Below are positions 1 through 7,718 of a DNA stretch of 64,000 bases, piece by piece. The DNA is from Pseudomonas fluorescens Q2-87 (GTDB lineage Bacteria > Pseudomonadota > Gammaproteobacteria > Pseudomonadales > Pseudomonadaceae). The notes beneath the pieces were generated by a model, which was not told the DNA's origin, searched no databases, and was given only the letters and a program-made list of their open reading frames with translations. How positions within the stretch are numbered: the stretch's first letter is position 1; each line of letters begins with the position of its first letter. Both the position numbers and the translations under genes were made by a program. The stretch lies in contig NZ_CM001558.1 in assembly GCF_000281895.1 (NCBI RefSeq), positions 1,554,556-1,618,555 on the forward strand. Direction: 5' to 3'.

Positions 1-10
1 GTTGGAATTA

Positions 11-20
11 TTGTATACAA
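11..20. promoter_or_regulatory. Perfect palindrome, candidate operator
   Basis: TTGTATACAA is a perfect 10-bp palindrome about 90 bp upstream of the GlcG/HbpS-like gene. The TTGT-AT-ACAA form resembles operators of FCD-type GntR regulators. It may control the downstream gene or a gene left of the window. The regulator is not identified. Confidence 0.35.
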
Positions 21-110
21 AAATATCGTTTGTTGTGCTCTATTTGCGGTATTCGGTTTCGCCGAGGTGAAACCCGCATGGCTTCCCCATGACAAAAGAA
101 GGACAGAACC

Positions 111-551
111 ATGAGCGCTCTAACCTTGAAAATTGCCAACGACTTGGCAGGACAAGCCCTGGCCACGGGCCGTGAAATCGCCGCCGCACCGTTGACGGTC
201 GCGATCCTCGACGGCGGCGGACACCTGATCACCTTGCAGCGCGAGGACGGCGCCAGCCTGCTTCGCCCACACATCGCCATCGGCAAGGCCTGGGGGGCCA
301 TCGCCCTGGGCAAAGGTTCGCGCCTGCTCGCCCAGGACGCCCAGCAACGCCCAGCGTTCATCGCGGCGCTGAACAGCCTGGGGCAGGGCAGCGTCATACC
401 GGCGCCGGGTGGGGTGTTGATCAGGGATCAGGAAGGCTATGTGGTAGGAGCGATCGGCATCAGTGGAGACACTTCGGACGTCGATGAGCAGGTGGCGGTT
501 CAGGCGGTCGAGATATTGGGGTTGCGGGCGGATGCGGGGGTCAGTGCTTGA
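111..551 (+). CDS. GlcG/HbpS-type heme-binding family protein
   Basis: A 146-residue single-domain protein of the GlcG/HbpS family (PF03928). Family features visible are the central strand with ILDGGGHLI at residues 32-40, PGGVLI near 99-104, GAIGISG at 113-119 and a DEQVA segment at 125-129. Members include the HbpS redox sensor of Streptomyces and GlcG of glycolate operons; many are accessory proteins of catabolic operons with unknown biochemical role. There is no signal peptide, so it is probably cytoplasmic. An AAGGA ribosome site precedes the ATG. It may be the last gene of a catabolic cluster beginning left of the window; the REP doublet directly downstream suggests the transcription unit ends here. 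Family assignment is good, substrate unknown. Confidence 0.8.
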   Translation: MSALTLKIANDLAGQALATGREIAAAPLTVAILDGGGHLITLQREDGASLLRPHIAIGKAWGAIALGKGSRLLAQDAQQRPAFIAALNSLGQGSVIPAPGGVLIRDQEGYVVGAIGISGDTSDVDEQVAVQAVEILGLRADAGVSA

Positions 552-575
552 TGCTTTTTCCACTTGGCTGACGCC

Positions 576-666
576 ATCGCGAGTAAGCTCGCTACCCCAG
601 GGTTTGGTGCTGGAAACAAAATGTTCGAACACCACAAAGCCCTGTGGGAGCGGGCTTGCTCGCGAA
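576..666. repeat. REPIN, left copy flanking the RAYT gene
   Basis: Two REP palindromes in opposite orientation: a degenerate one at 576-600 (TCGCGAGTAAGCTCGCTACC) and a canonical one at 644-666 (core GGGAGCGGGCTTGCTCGCG). The spacer is identical, except for one base, to that of the doublet at 1242-1332 on the other side of the transposase gene. Confidence 0.85.
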
Positions 667-762
667 GGCATTCGTTCAGACATATTCAGCTAAAAGTCCG
701 ACCGGGATTTTTTTGTTCCACCGCTAGCCTTTCAGGACTTCACTAAGAAAGGATGCCATGGA

Positions 763-1221
763 ATGCCTGCATACTCAGCTTCACACCGTCTGCGCATCGG
801 TCGCTTTGCGGAGCAAAACCGCATCTATTTACTGACAGCCAACACGTTGAAGCGCGAGCCGGTCTTCAAAGACTATGCCTTGGGGAGAATGGTCATCCGT
901 CAGTTCAAGCAAATACAAGAACAAGGTCTAGCAGACTCTCTGGCCTTTGTTGTCATGCCTGATCATTTCCATTGGTTGATTCAACTGCATCAGGGGTCCT
1001 TGGGCCAATTGATGTGTCAGGTAAAATCAATGAGCGCCAAGGCAGTTAATGAGGCTGATAACAGAAGCGGAAGCCTATGGCAGCAGGGGTACCATGATCG
1101 CGCTTTGCGCAGGGAGGATAATCTAGTCAAGCTCGCTCGCTATGTTGTCGCCAACCCGCTGCGGGCGCGTCTGGTGAAGCGACTTGGGGAATATCCGTTG
1201 TGGGATGCCATCTGGGTTTGA
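763..1221 (+). CDS. REP-associated tyrosine transposase (RAYT)
   Basis: A 152-residue protein of the TnpA_REP/Y1 transposase family (PF01797 group). The HUH metal-binding motif is HFH at residues 68-70 within VVMPDHFHWLIQL, and the likely nucleophile is Y127 in the ARYVVANPLRA segment near the C terminus. RAYTs are single-copy domesticated relatives of IS200/IS605 transposases, thought to mobilise REP doublets rather than themselves. An AAAGGA ribosome site lies about 9 bp before the ATG. The gene is bracketed by two near-identical REPINs of the family that is scattered through the rest of the window, as expected if this enzyme acts on them. All key residues are present, so it appears intact. 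Its AT-richer codon use contrasts with its neighbours. Confidence 0.92.
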   Translation: MPAYSASHRLRIGRFAEQNRIYLLTANTLKREPVFKDYALGRMVIRQFKQIQEQGLADSLAFVVMPDHFHWLIQLHQGSLGQLMCQVKSMSAKAVNEADNRSGSLWQQGYHDRALRREDNLVKLARYVVANPLRARLVKRLGEYPLWDAIWV

Positions 1222-1241
1222 CTTTCAATTGAGTCGCCATC

Positions 1242-1332
1242 TTCGCGAGCAAGCCCGCTCCCACAGGGTTTGGTGCTGGACACAAAATGTTCGAACACCA
1301 CAAAGCCCTGTGGGAGCGGGCTTGCTCGCGAA
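1242..1332. repeat. REPIN, right copy flanking the RAYT gene
   Basis: Inverted REPs at 1242-1264 and 1310-1332 with a 45-bp spacer. It ends 18 bp before the stop codon of the leftward TetR gene. The spacer repeats that of the left REPIN with one difference. Confidence 0.9.
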
Positions 1333-1350
1333 GGCGGTGCTAGCGGTCCA

Positions 1351-1956
1351 TCAATCCGGCTCACACCCCTTCAGCACCAACCGAATAATCGTCTGTGCCG
1401 CCGCTTCATAGTCGGCTTCATCCAGCTTCGCCTTGCCGGTGACTGCGGTGATTTGCCAGTCGAAATCGGCATAGGTCTGAGTGGCGGCCCAGATGCTGAA
1501 CATCAAGTGGTTGGGGTCGATGGGGGCGATTTGGCCGCGGTCGATCCAGGTCTGGATGCAGTCGATGTTGTGCCGGGCCTGGGCGTTGAGTTGCTCTACC
1601 AGATCGGGGCTCAGGTGAGGGGCGCCGTGCATGATTTCACTGGCGAAGACTTTCGAGGCGAAGGGCAGGTCGCGGGAAATGCGGATCTTGGAACGAATGT
1701 AGTGGCTCAACACCTCGCCCGGTACGCCGTCGGCGTTGAAGGGGGTCGAGGCCTGGAGGATCGGCTCGATGATGCTTTCCAAGACCTCGCGGTAGAGGTT
1801 TTCCTTGGACTTGAAGTAGTAATAGACGTTGGGCTTGGGCAGGCCGGCCTTGGCCGCGATGTCGCTGGTCTTGGTCGCGGCGAAGCCCTTGTCGGCAAAT
1901 TCCTCGCTGGCGGCACGCAGGATCAATGCTTTGTTGCGCTCGCGGATAGTGCTCAT
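1351..1956 (-). CDS. TetR-family regulator, RutR-like
   Basis: A 201-residue TetR-family repressor. The helix-turn-helix occupies about residues 27-54 (SDIAAKAGLPKPNVYYYFKS). The C-terminal half carries segments aligning with E. coli RutR/YcdC: SRDLPFASKVFASEIMHGAP and a Trp-Ala-Thr-Gln plus YADF pattern, pointing to the YcdC_C ligand domain (PF08362). RutR senses pyrimidines in E. coli, and Pseudomonas relatives control nucleobase catabolism; the ligand here is not evident. I chose the internal ATG at 1956, which starts MSTIRERNKA, over the one 13 codons upstream because the extra residues lie outside the fold. It is divergent from the yedI-like gene, with roughly 130 bp between the starts. 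A role for the GlcG-like gene or genes to its left is inference. Confidence 0.85.
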   Translation of the reverse strand: MSTIRERNKALILRAASEEFADKGFAATKTSDIAAKAGLPKPNVYYYFKSKENLYREVLESIIEPILQASTPFNADGVPGEVLSHYIRSKIRISRDLPFASKVFASEIMHGAPHLSPDLVEQLNAQARHNIDCIQTWIDRGQIAPIDPNHLMFSIWAATQTYADFDWQITAVTGKAKLDEADYEAAAQTIIRLVLKGCEPD

Positions 1957-2087
1957 AAACCCAGGGGTTCCTTGCCTGTTCTGGCGGTGGCGCATGGTAG
2001 CACCGGCCTCGCGCGGCGCTCAAGAATGCCCCCAGGCCGCGCCGCTCGCGGTATGCTGCGCGGCATTATCATTCAGGGAGCCTGACC

Positions 2088-3002
2088 ATGGCCGGAAGCA
2101 GTTTGCTGGTATTGCTCGATGACATTGCCGCCGTACTCGACGATGTTGCGTTGATGACCAAGATGGCCGCCAAGAAAACCGCCGGCGTGCTCGGCGATGA
2201 CTTGGCGCTCAATGCCCAGCAAGTCTCTGGCGTGCGTGCCGAGCGGGAACTGCCAGTGGTATGGGCGGTGGCCAAGGGTTCGTTCATCAACAAACTGATC
2301 CTGGTGCCGTCGGCGCTGGCGATCAGCGCCTTCGTGCCCTGGCTGGTCACGCCGTTGCTGATGGTGGGTGGCGCGTACCTGTGTTTCGAAGGGTTTGAAA
2401 AACTTGCCCACAAATTCCTTCATGGCAAGGCCGAAGACCAGGCCGAGCATGCGCAACTGGTCGAGGCGGTGGCTGATCCGGCGGTCGATCTGGTGGCGTT
2501 TGAAAAGGACAAGATCAAGGGCGCGATACGCACTGATTTCATCCTGTCGGCCGAAATCATCGCCATTACCCTCGGCACCGTCGCCGCCGCGCCGCTGACC
2601 CAACAGGTGATCGTGCTGTCGGGCATCGCCATTGTCATGACCATCGGTGTCTATGGCCTGGTGGCCGGGATCGTCAAGCTCGATGACCTGGGACTCTGGC
2701 TGACCCAGAAGCCAGGGCAGGCAGTCAAACGCATCGGCGCTGCCATCCTGAGTGCTGCGCCCTACATGATGAAAAGCCTGTCGGTGATCGGCACGGCGGC
2801 GATGTTCCTCGTCGGCGGCGGTATCCTCACCCACGGCGTGCCGGCGGTGCATCACTGGATTGAAGGCGTGGCGGCCAATGCCGGTGGTGCCGGGTTTATC
2901 GTGCCGATGTTGCTTAATGCTGTGGCAGGGATCGTTGCGGGTGGGGTGGTGTTGCTGGGCGTCATGGCCGTGGCCAAGCTTTGGAAAGCGGTACGAGCCT
3001 GA
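2088..3002 (+). CDS. yedI: YedI-type membrane protein (DUF808)
   Basis: A 304-residue protein matching the DUF808/YedI family from its first residues ([20 protein letters not shown]) through the [10 protein letters not shown] segment. At least five hydrophobic stretches are visible, near residues 70-95, 155-180, 185-200, 225-250 and 265-295, so it is an inner-membrane protein. The biochemical function of the family is unknown. The ATG follows a GGGAG-type ribosome site. Its stop codon lies only 3 bp from the stop of the convergent HAD gene that ends the acquired-looking operon, so the island boundary falls immediately behind this gene. Confidence 0.88.
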   Translation: MAGSSLLVLLDDIAAVLDDVALMTKMAAKKTAGVLGDDLALNAQQVSGVRAERELPVVWAVAKGSFINKLILVPSALAISAFVPWLVTPLLMVGGAYLCFEGFEKLAHKFLHGKAEDQAEHAQLVEAVADPAVDLVAFEKDKIKGAIRTDFILSAEIIAITLGTVAAAPLTQQVIVLSGIAIVMTIGVYGLVAGIVKLDDLGLWLTQKPGQAVKRIGAAILSAAPYMMKSLSVIGTAAMFLVGGGILTHGVPAVHHWIEGVAANAGGAGFIVPMLLNAVAGIVAGGVVLLGVMAVAKLWKAVRA

Positions 3003-3005
3003 ACC

Positions 3006-3833
3006 TCAGGATTGCGTTACCAAGTGAATCGGCGCCAGTACATGCGCCGAAAGGTATCGGGCCACGGCTTCGTCACTGCAGGCGCCAATGATCTGCGCAT
3101 CGGGCAGCGCCTGGGTCACTTCTTGATGAGCTGTTCCCATGACGACCGCCTTGCCTGCAATTGAGAGCATGCCAATGTCGTTCATGCCGTCACCAAAGGC
3201 GATGCACGCGCCAATGGGGACATCAAGAAACGCAGCCAGCTGTTTCAGGGCATGGCCCTTGCAAACGTCGCTGGCCATGACTTCCAGGCACCACGTAAAC
3301 GAGAAGACCGTGCTGATGCGATTTGCGAATCGCCGCTCCAGTCGCTTCTGCAAAGTCAGTAAAGCATGGTGATTTTTTTCGTTCTGAAAGAAAAACACCT
3401 TTTCGACGTTTTGCGTGGGCCACATGTCGGGTCGGATCACTGCCGGTTGAAAATGCGGGTTGCGGTTAAAGTCGCCGACATCATGCTCACGGCTGATTAA
3501 CCAGCCGCTAGGACCGTACAGGTTGATGATCAGGTCAGGGCTGTGACGGGCTTCTTCAATCAGCCCTTGAACGACGTCGTCAGGCAGCGCTTTGCAAAGT
3601 GTCAGCCCACTACACGCGCTGCTGATCCTGGCACCGTTGGACGTGATCAGATGCAAGGGAGGCGAGTTTTTGTGAAGCAGTGTCTCGACATCGGCCTGTT
3701 GCCGACCCGTTGCCAACACCAGATGCAGGCCGGCGTCGTGAAGGTGGTGCATCACCGTCCGGGTGTACGTTCCCAGCGTATCGCCGGGCAATAGCAAGGT
3801 TCCGTCCAGGTCCGTAGCAATTAATGAATACAT
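3006..3833 (-). CDS. Cof-type HAD-IIB phosphatase
   Basis: A 275-residue haloacid-dehalogenase-superfamily phosphatase of the Cof type (PF08282). Motif I is DLDGTLL at residues 8-14 with both catalytic Asp residues, motif II lies in LVLATGR, and motif IV is GDGMNDIGML with the Mg-binding Asp pair. Family members hydrolyse sugar phosphates, PLP or nucleotide pyrophosphates. The chosen ATG (MYSLIATDLDG) removes 24 unconserved residues of a longer frame that overlaps the upstream gene. It is the last gene of the five-gene leftward operon, 58 bp after the formyltransferase. In that context it could remove a nucleotide or phosphate group from a late intermediate; this is inference. Confidence 0.85.
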   Translation of the reverse strand: MYSLIATDLDGTLLLPGDTLGTYTRTVMHHLHDAGLHLVLATGRQQADVETLLHKNSPPLHLITSNGARISSACSGLTLCKALPDDVVQGLIEEARHSPDLIINLYGPSGWLISREHDVGDFNRNPHFQPAVIRPDMWPTQNVEKVFFFQNEKNHHALLTLQKRLERRFANRISTVFSFTWCLEVMASDVCKGHALKQLAAFLDVPIGACIAFGDGMNDIGMLSIAGKAVVMGTAHQEVTQALPDAQIIGACSDEAVARYLSAHVLAPIHLVTQS

Positions 3834-3891
3834 GGTGTTTCTCGAATAATTTACCGGGCCACAACCAACGGGCGTGACCCGGTACGGTGGA

Positions 3892-4560
3892 TCAATGTCG
3901 GCCAAGCATCTTCAGCGACTGCTCACGGGTGAACGTCATCCGCTCCTCCAGCCGGGCGTTATCCTTCTCGAAGTAGATGCTTTTCTCTTCGTGACGTTGC
4001 TCGAACGGGGTAATCGTATCGAGCAGCGGCAGCGTGTCGATCAACAACTGGCGCGCGTAGCAAATCGCCCGATTGTAGGTATCGATAACTTCTTCGAACT
4101 CAGGGTAAATACAGAACGACACCTGATTGAGAATCGGGCCGTCGTCGATGCCTTCATTGATTTCATGGAGGGTTACCCCATGTTGGCGCTCGCCATTCTT
4201 CAGCGCCCAGTTGACGGGACGTACCCCACGGTACTGTGGCAGGTACGACAGATGCAGGTTGACGATGCGCTTGCAGCAGTCAATGTAAGTCCGAGGCAGT
4301 ATTCGTTTGTGAAAAATCACCAAGCACAGGTCGCATGAAAAAAGGCCTTCCTTGTAGCCAGGCAGGTCTTCTATCTTGCCGCTTTCAATGAGGGGAATGC
4401 CCTTGTTCCGGCAGTACTGGATCAAAGTGAGTTCGCTGCTCACTGGCTCGAACGGATCCGCAACCACATAAGAGATGATGTGGTCGGGTGAGGCGTCGAA
4501 GTAGTTACAGGCAAAAATCGCCAGCTCACCTTTACCGCAGATCACCACATTCCTAGGCAT
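3892..4560 (-). CDS. Formyltransferase family protein
   Basis: A 222-residue protein with the N10-formyltetrahydrofolate-dependent formyltransferase fold (PF00551). The catalytic signature is visible: NLHLSYLPQYRG at residues 101-112 gives the Asn101/His103 pair, and GVTLHEINEGIDDGPI at 128-143 supplies catalytic Asp139. It lacks the C-terminal domain of methionyl-tRNA formyltransferase (about 310 residues), so it is not Fmt but a small-molecule enzyme like those acting on nucleotide sugars or hydroxylamines. It overlaps the preceding nucleotidyltransferase-PLP gene by 8 bp, which implies translational coupling. Partnered with the N-monooxygenase-like protein two genes upstream, it may formylate an N-hydroxylated amine, as PvdF does after PvdA in pyoverdine synthesis. 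The substrate is unknown. Confidence 0.85.
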   Translation of the reverse strand: MPRNVVICGKGELAIFACNYFDASPDHIISYVVADPFEPVSSELTLIQYCRNKGIPLIESGKIEDLPGYKEGLFSCDLCLVIFHKRILPRTYIDCCKRIVNLHLSYLPQYRGVRPVNWALKNGERQHGVTLHEINEGIDDGPILNQVSFCIYPEFEEVIDTYNRAICYARQLLIDTLPLLDTITPFEQRHEEKSIYFEKDNARLEERMTFTREQSLKMLGRH

Positions 4561-6400
4561 GAGACAGTTCCTTTTTCATGTGTGTACTACTCGGTGTCGT
4601 CAGTGTCTGCATGATCGATTTCAAGGCGCTTACCAGTTGATCGTTCTCCTGGCGGGTGCGGCAGGAAATTCTCAGGTAGTGGTCTGAATCGGTGTTGCGC
4701 TTGCCAGAGCAATCCTTGACATAAAGGTCGTGCTCAAGCAGAAGGCGACACAAGGTTTGCGCCGGGACCTGCTCGGTCTGGCAATACACAAAGTTGGAGT
4801 CGGTCGCAAAGGCTGTAATGCCTTCGATTCCGTCCAGCGCCTGGCGCAACGCCTGAGTGTCACGGATGACCTGCTGGCAGCTGTCGAGGTATTCCTGTTT
4901 GTATTGCGGGAGATGCAGCAACATTTCCTCGGCAAAGCCATTGAGATTCCAAATGGGCAGTAGTGAATTGATCTGTGCCAGCAAGCCGTGGTTTGCACTG
5001 GCGAGGTAGCCGATACGGATCCCCCCGATGCCGAATGTCTTGCTCATACTGCGTATGACGGCCAGATTCGCATGCTTGTCCAGTGATGACAGCAGGGTGT
5101 TCGCGGCGCTGGGTGAAAAGTCCAGAAACGACTCGTCAACAATCAGCGCGATCTCCAGTTCAGCCAGTTGGCCGGCCAGTTCCGAGAGCGCTGCGGCTGG
5201 CGTGAGACGGCCGGTAGGATTGTTTGGCGATTCGATGACGACGACCGATGGGCGCTCTTTCTTGGCGGTCTGCAATACGGCATCCAGAGCGAGCTTAAAG
5301 CCCTGATCTGCGTAGGTGTGATAACTGATCGTGCGCTCCTCACCGAATACATTGGAGTATTCGTTGAAGGACGGAACGGTGACCAGCACTTTGCCTGGAT
5401 AGACAGCGGGCAATAACTTAATGATTTCTGCTGCGCCATTGGATACGCAAAGCTGTCTGGCGGGTACGCCAATGAATTCGCTCAGTGACGCTTCAATAAG
5501 TTTCCGGCCGCCCGGATAGTTAAGGAGGATATCGTCGAAATTTTCCTTGATCCGGTCTTTCATCTGCTGCGGAGGAAAATGAAAATTATAGATCAAGGCG
5601 AAATCAAGGACGGGATAGCGCCAGTAGCCACCGTGGCGGCTCTGGAGAAATGCCAGGCGATCTCGACTGGAAATGTAATTGCACACCGTCAGGTCATAAT
5701 AATTGTCGACCTCGTACCACTCGGTCGAAGGCACCACTGCCGCCTCGAAGTCCCACGTTCCGGTCTTGCACGCTTGTTTGAAGACGTCTTCGTAATAGGC
5801 GTTCAGGTTACCCTCTGCGACCTGAGCCTCCAGTTGCGCGCGCACATGGCTGGCGAACCGCGGAGAACCTATCCGATACAGATTAACGGTCTTGTACTGT
5901 TCCTCCCGCACCTGATGATTGCCATCCTTGGTCGAGCCAAAACTCTTGAGCTGCCCCTCATGAAGGTTCGCGTAGGTACCTTCCATGTTTTTCCCAAGTG
6001 GCGAAACCAGTGCAACCAGGTCGCTTGACGTGCGCAGCAGCTTTTCCAGGCAGGCTTCAGAGAAAAAGATGTCACCTTCAACGATGAGGGTGTCATGACC
6101 GATGTGTTGGCGAGCCAGGTACAACGAATAAATGTTGTTGGTCGTCTCCCAGTCCGGGTTATGCACGTACTCGATATCCAGTAGGGTTTCCAGGCTCTTC
6201 AGATGCTCGGTAATGATCTCGGCCTGATAACCCACTACCACCACGACCCGCGTGATGCCATGCAGCTGAAGATTGCTCAACGCGTTATCTATAAACGCAA
6301 TGTCGTTGGTTTTGACCAACGGTTTGGGCATGTGACGGGTGCGATTGGCCAGGCGGCTGCCACGTCCGGCGCATAGAATAATGGCTGTTCCAGTGTTCAT
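4553..6400 (-). CDS. Fused nucleotidyltransferase-PLP enzyme, FrbH-like architecture
   Basis: A 615-residue fusion. Residues 1-250 form a nucleotidyltransferase of the LicC/PntC cytidylyltransferase type: ILCAGRGSRL (8-17) with Lys27 of MPKPL, TTNNIYSLYLA (87-97), metal-binding Asp110 in VEGDIFF, and EWYEVDNYYDL (227-237). Residues 265-600 are a fold-type I PLP enzyme of the HisC/CobD kind, with NGAAEI (321-326), SPNNPTG (391-397), Asp422 and Schiff-base Lys454 in SMSKTFGIGGIRIGY. The same domain order occurs in FrbH (FR-900098 pathway), which adds CMP to a phosphonate amino acid and decarboxylates it. AEP-specific PntC fusions instead carry a class-V-type aminotransferase. Both halves keep their key residues. 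An AAGGA site precedes the ATG, and the start lies 12 bp after the flavoprotein stop. The exact substrate is not deducible. Confidence 0.85.
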   Translation of the reverse strand: MNTGTAIILCAGRGSRLANRTRHMPKPLVKTNDIAFIDNALSNLQLHGITRVVVVVGYQAEIITEHLKSLETLLDIEYVHNPDWETTNNIYSLYLARQHIGHDTLIVEGDIFFSEACLEKLLRTSSDLVALVSPLGKNMEGTYANLHEGQLKSFGSTKDGNHQVREEQYKTVNLYRIGSPRFASHVRAQLEAQVAEGNLNAYYEDVFKQACKTGTWDFEAAVVPSTEWYEVDNYYDLTVCNYISSRDRLAFLQSRHGGYWRYPVLDFALIYNFHFPPQQMKDRIKENFDDILLNYPGGRKLIEASLSEFIGVPARQLCVSNGAAEIIKLLPAVYPGKVLVTVPSFNEYSNVFGEERTISYHTYADQGFKLALDAVLQTAKKERPSVVVIESPNNPTGRLTPAAALSELAGQLAELEIALIVDESFLDFSPSAANTLLSSLDKHANLAVIRSMSKTFGIGGIRIGYLASANHGLLAQINSLLPIWNLNGFAEEMLLHLPQYKQEYLDSCQQVIRDTQALRQALDGIEGITAFATDSNFVYCQTEQVPAQTLCRLLLEHDLYVKDCSGKRNTDSDHYLRISCRTRQENDQLVSALKSIMQTLTTPSSTHMKKELSHA

Positions 6401-6412
6401 TTAATGTCCTTA

Positions 6413-7609
6413 TTAATGAAAGATGAGCCGGGGTACCACGTGTTGATAAATCCACACGCCGTCTATCCGGCCGCTGAAGCTTTCCTCACCGCCGCTGTCC
6501 CCCCCGGTCTTGATGCCGGCACCCAAGCCGAAGGCGTGGAAGTTTGCCAGCGTTTGATTCGATACCGTGGTGGGGTTCAGGCGGTGATCCACGATCAGGC
6601 CGTGGCTGTCCTGGCGCAGGCTGATAGGAGAGCCGTCGATGTCGAGCAGTCGGACTGGCGTTGCGCTGAAACCGGTGCATTTGATCGCCAGATCGACCAA
6701 GTCAAGACGCATGCGCAATGTCTCTGGGCCGTCGGCATTGATATTCACAACGGTGAGATTGGGAATTTCTCCCCGTTGGATCTTGCGAGCAAATGTGAGC
6801 GAGTCATACCGAAGGCCTGAGTATCGATTGACACGTTGGCTGGCTTGGCAAACATCCGCGTCGACAAAAGGGTAGCCCTGGGCCAGCGCTGCTTGTGGAG
6901 AATCAAAGAAAAGCTTGAAGTCACGTTTGACAAGCAGTTGGATGGGGCCTTGAAAATCCAATTGTTCAATCAGGCGGATCAAGCAAGAAACGGCGCTGTG
7001 GGATGAGCCCACAATTGCAATGCTCTGGTAACGGCCTGCCTTGATTTGTTTGTCATACTGGCCTTTGAGCATGGCGTCGCTATTGATGGCATTCAGTTGA
7101 GGCAAGGCCATATCGTTGACTTGTCCGCCGAGGTTGACCATGACTTTTTTGCACAGTGCCTGCCGGGTCTGGCCATCTACCGTATAACGCACGGCATAGC
7201 GTCCATCTCCAGTCAGCTGAATTTCTTCGACGGTGGATAAGGTCGATACTTCGAAGCGCTTGTAAAGCGTCTTGTGTTGCTGGACGAAGGCGCCTATCTG
7301 TTCCAGAAACCGTCCTACGTGGCGCAACTCGACCGCCTCCTCACGTCGCTCGCTGAAATACCTCCATTGCGCCGTGGTGCGCAGGTATCGGCTGAGTTCA
7401 TCATGTTTGTCCTGAAATTTTTCCAGGAACACGCCACCCAGAGAGTTGGCGGTAATGCGGTACTGTCCGATCGCGCCGCTTCCCAAAGTTTCGGATTTTT
7501 CCAGGATCAAACACCGGTGGATATCCTCCCTCTGTATAAGATCCGGCAACAATGAAATGTTTGCGGGCCCTCCGCCACATAAAATAATGTCGTAGTCGTC
7601 CTTGTTCAT
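6413..7609 (-). CDS. FAD/NAD(P)-dependent monooxygenase, N-hydroxylase-like
   Basis: A 398-residue flavoprotein. The N-terminal FAD Rossmann motif is CGGGPANISLL (11-21); the GPxN form is typical of N-hydroxylating monooxygenases (SidA/IucD/PvdA). A second dinucleotide motif, IVGSSHSAVSCL (199-210), would bind NADPH. The segment LVDLAIKCTGFSATP (304-318) corresponds to the D-x3-(L/F)ATGY signature near the C terminus. These features suggest a class B flavin monooxygenase acting on a primary amine, but sequence alone does not exclude another oxidative role. GGAG precedes the ATG. It sits between the exporter gene and the nucleotidyltransferase-PLP fusion (12-bp gap) in the leftward operon. FrbG of the FR-900098 pathway is a functional parallel, not a demonstrated orthologue. 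Confidence 0.78.
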   Translation of the reverse strand: MNKDDYDIILCGGGPANISLLPDLIQREDIHRCLILEKSETLGSGAIGQYRITANSLGGVFLEKFQDKHDELSRYLRTTAQWRYFSERREEAVELRHVGRFLEQIGAFVQQHKTLYKRFEVSTLSTVEEIQLTGDGRYAVRYTVDGQTRQALCKKVMVNLGGQVNDMALPQLNAINSDAMLKGQYDKQIKAGRYQSIAIVGSSHSAVSCLIRLIEQLDFQGPIQLLVKRDFKLFFDSPQAALAQGYPFVDADVCQASQRVNRYSGLRYDSLTFARKIQRGEIPNLTVVNINADGPETLRMRLDLVDLAIKCTGFSATPVRLLDIDGSPISLRQDSHGLIVDHRLNPTTVSNQTLANFHAFGLGAGIKTGGDSGGEESFSGRIDGVWIYQHVVPRLIFH

Positions 7610-7718
7610 TCTTTCTCCGGTTTCGAGAGGGATACTTAAAATAGTAATTTCAAGGCGCAGAAATGCCTGAGGTCATTGTCAGCGGCCTCGATAGAAGGGC
7701 TGGTGCAGGCTTCAGGTA

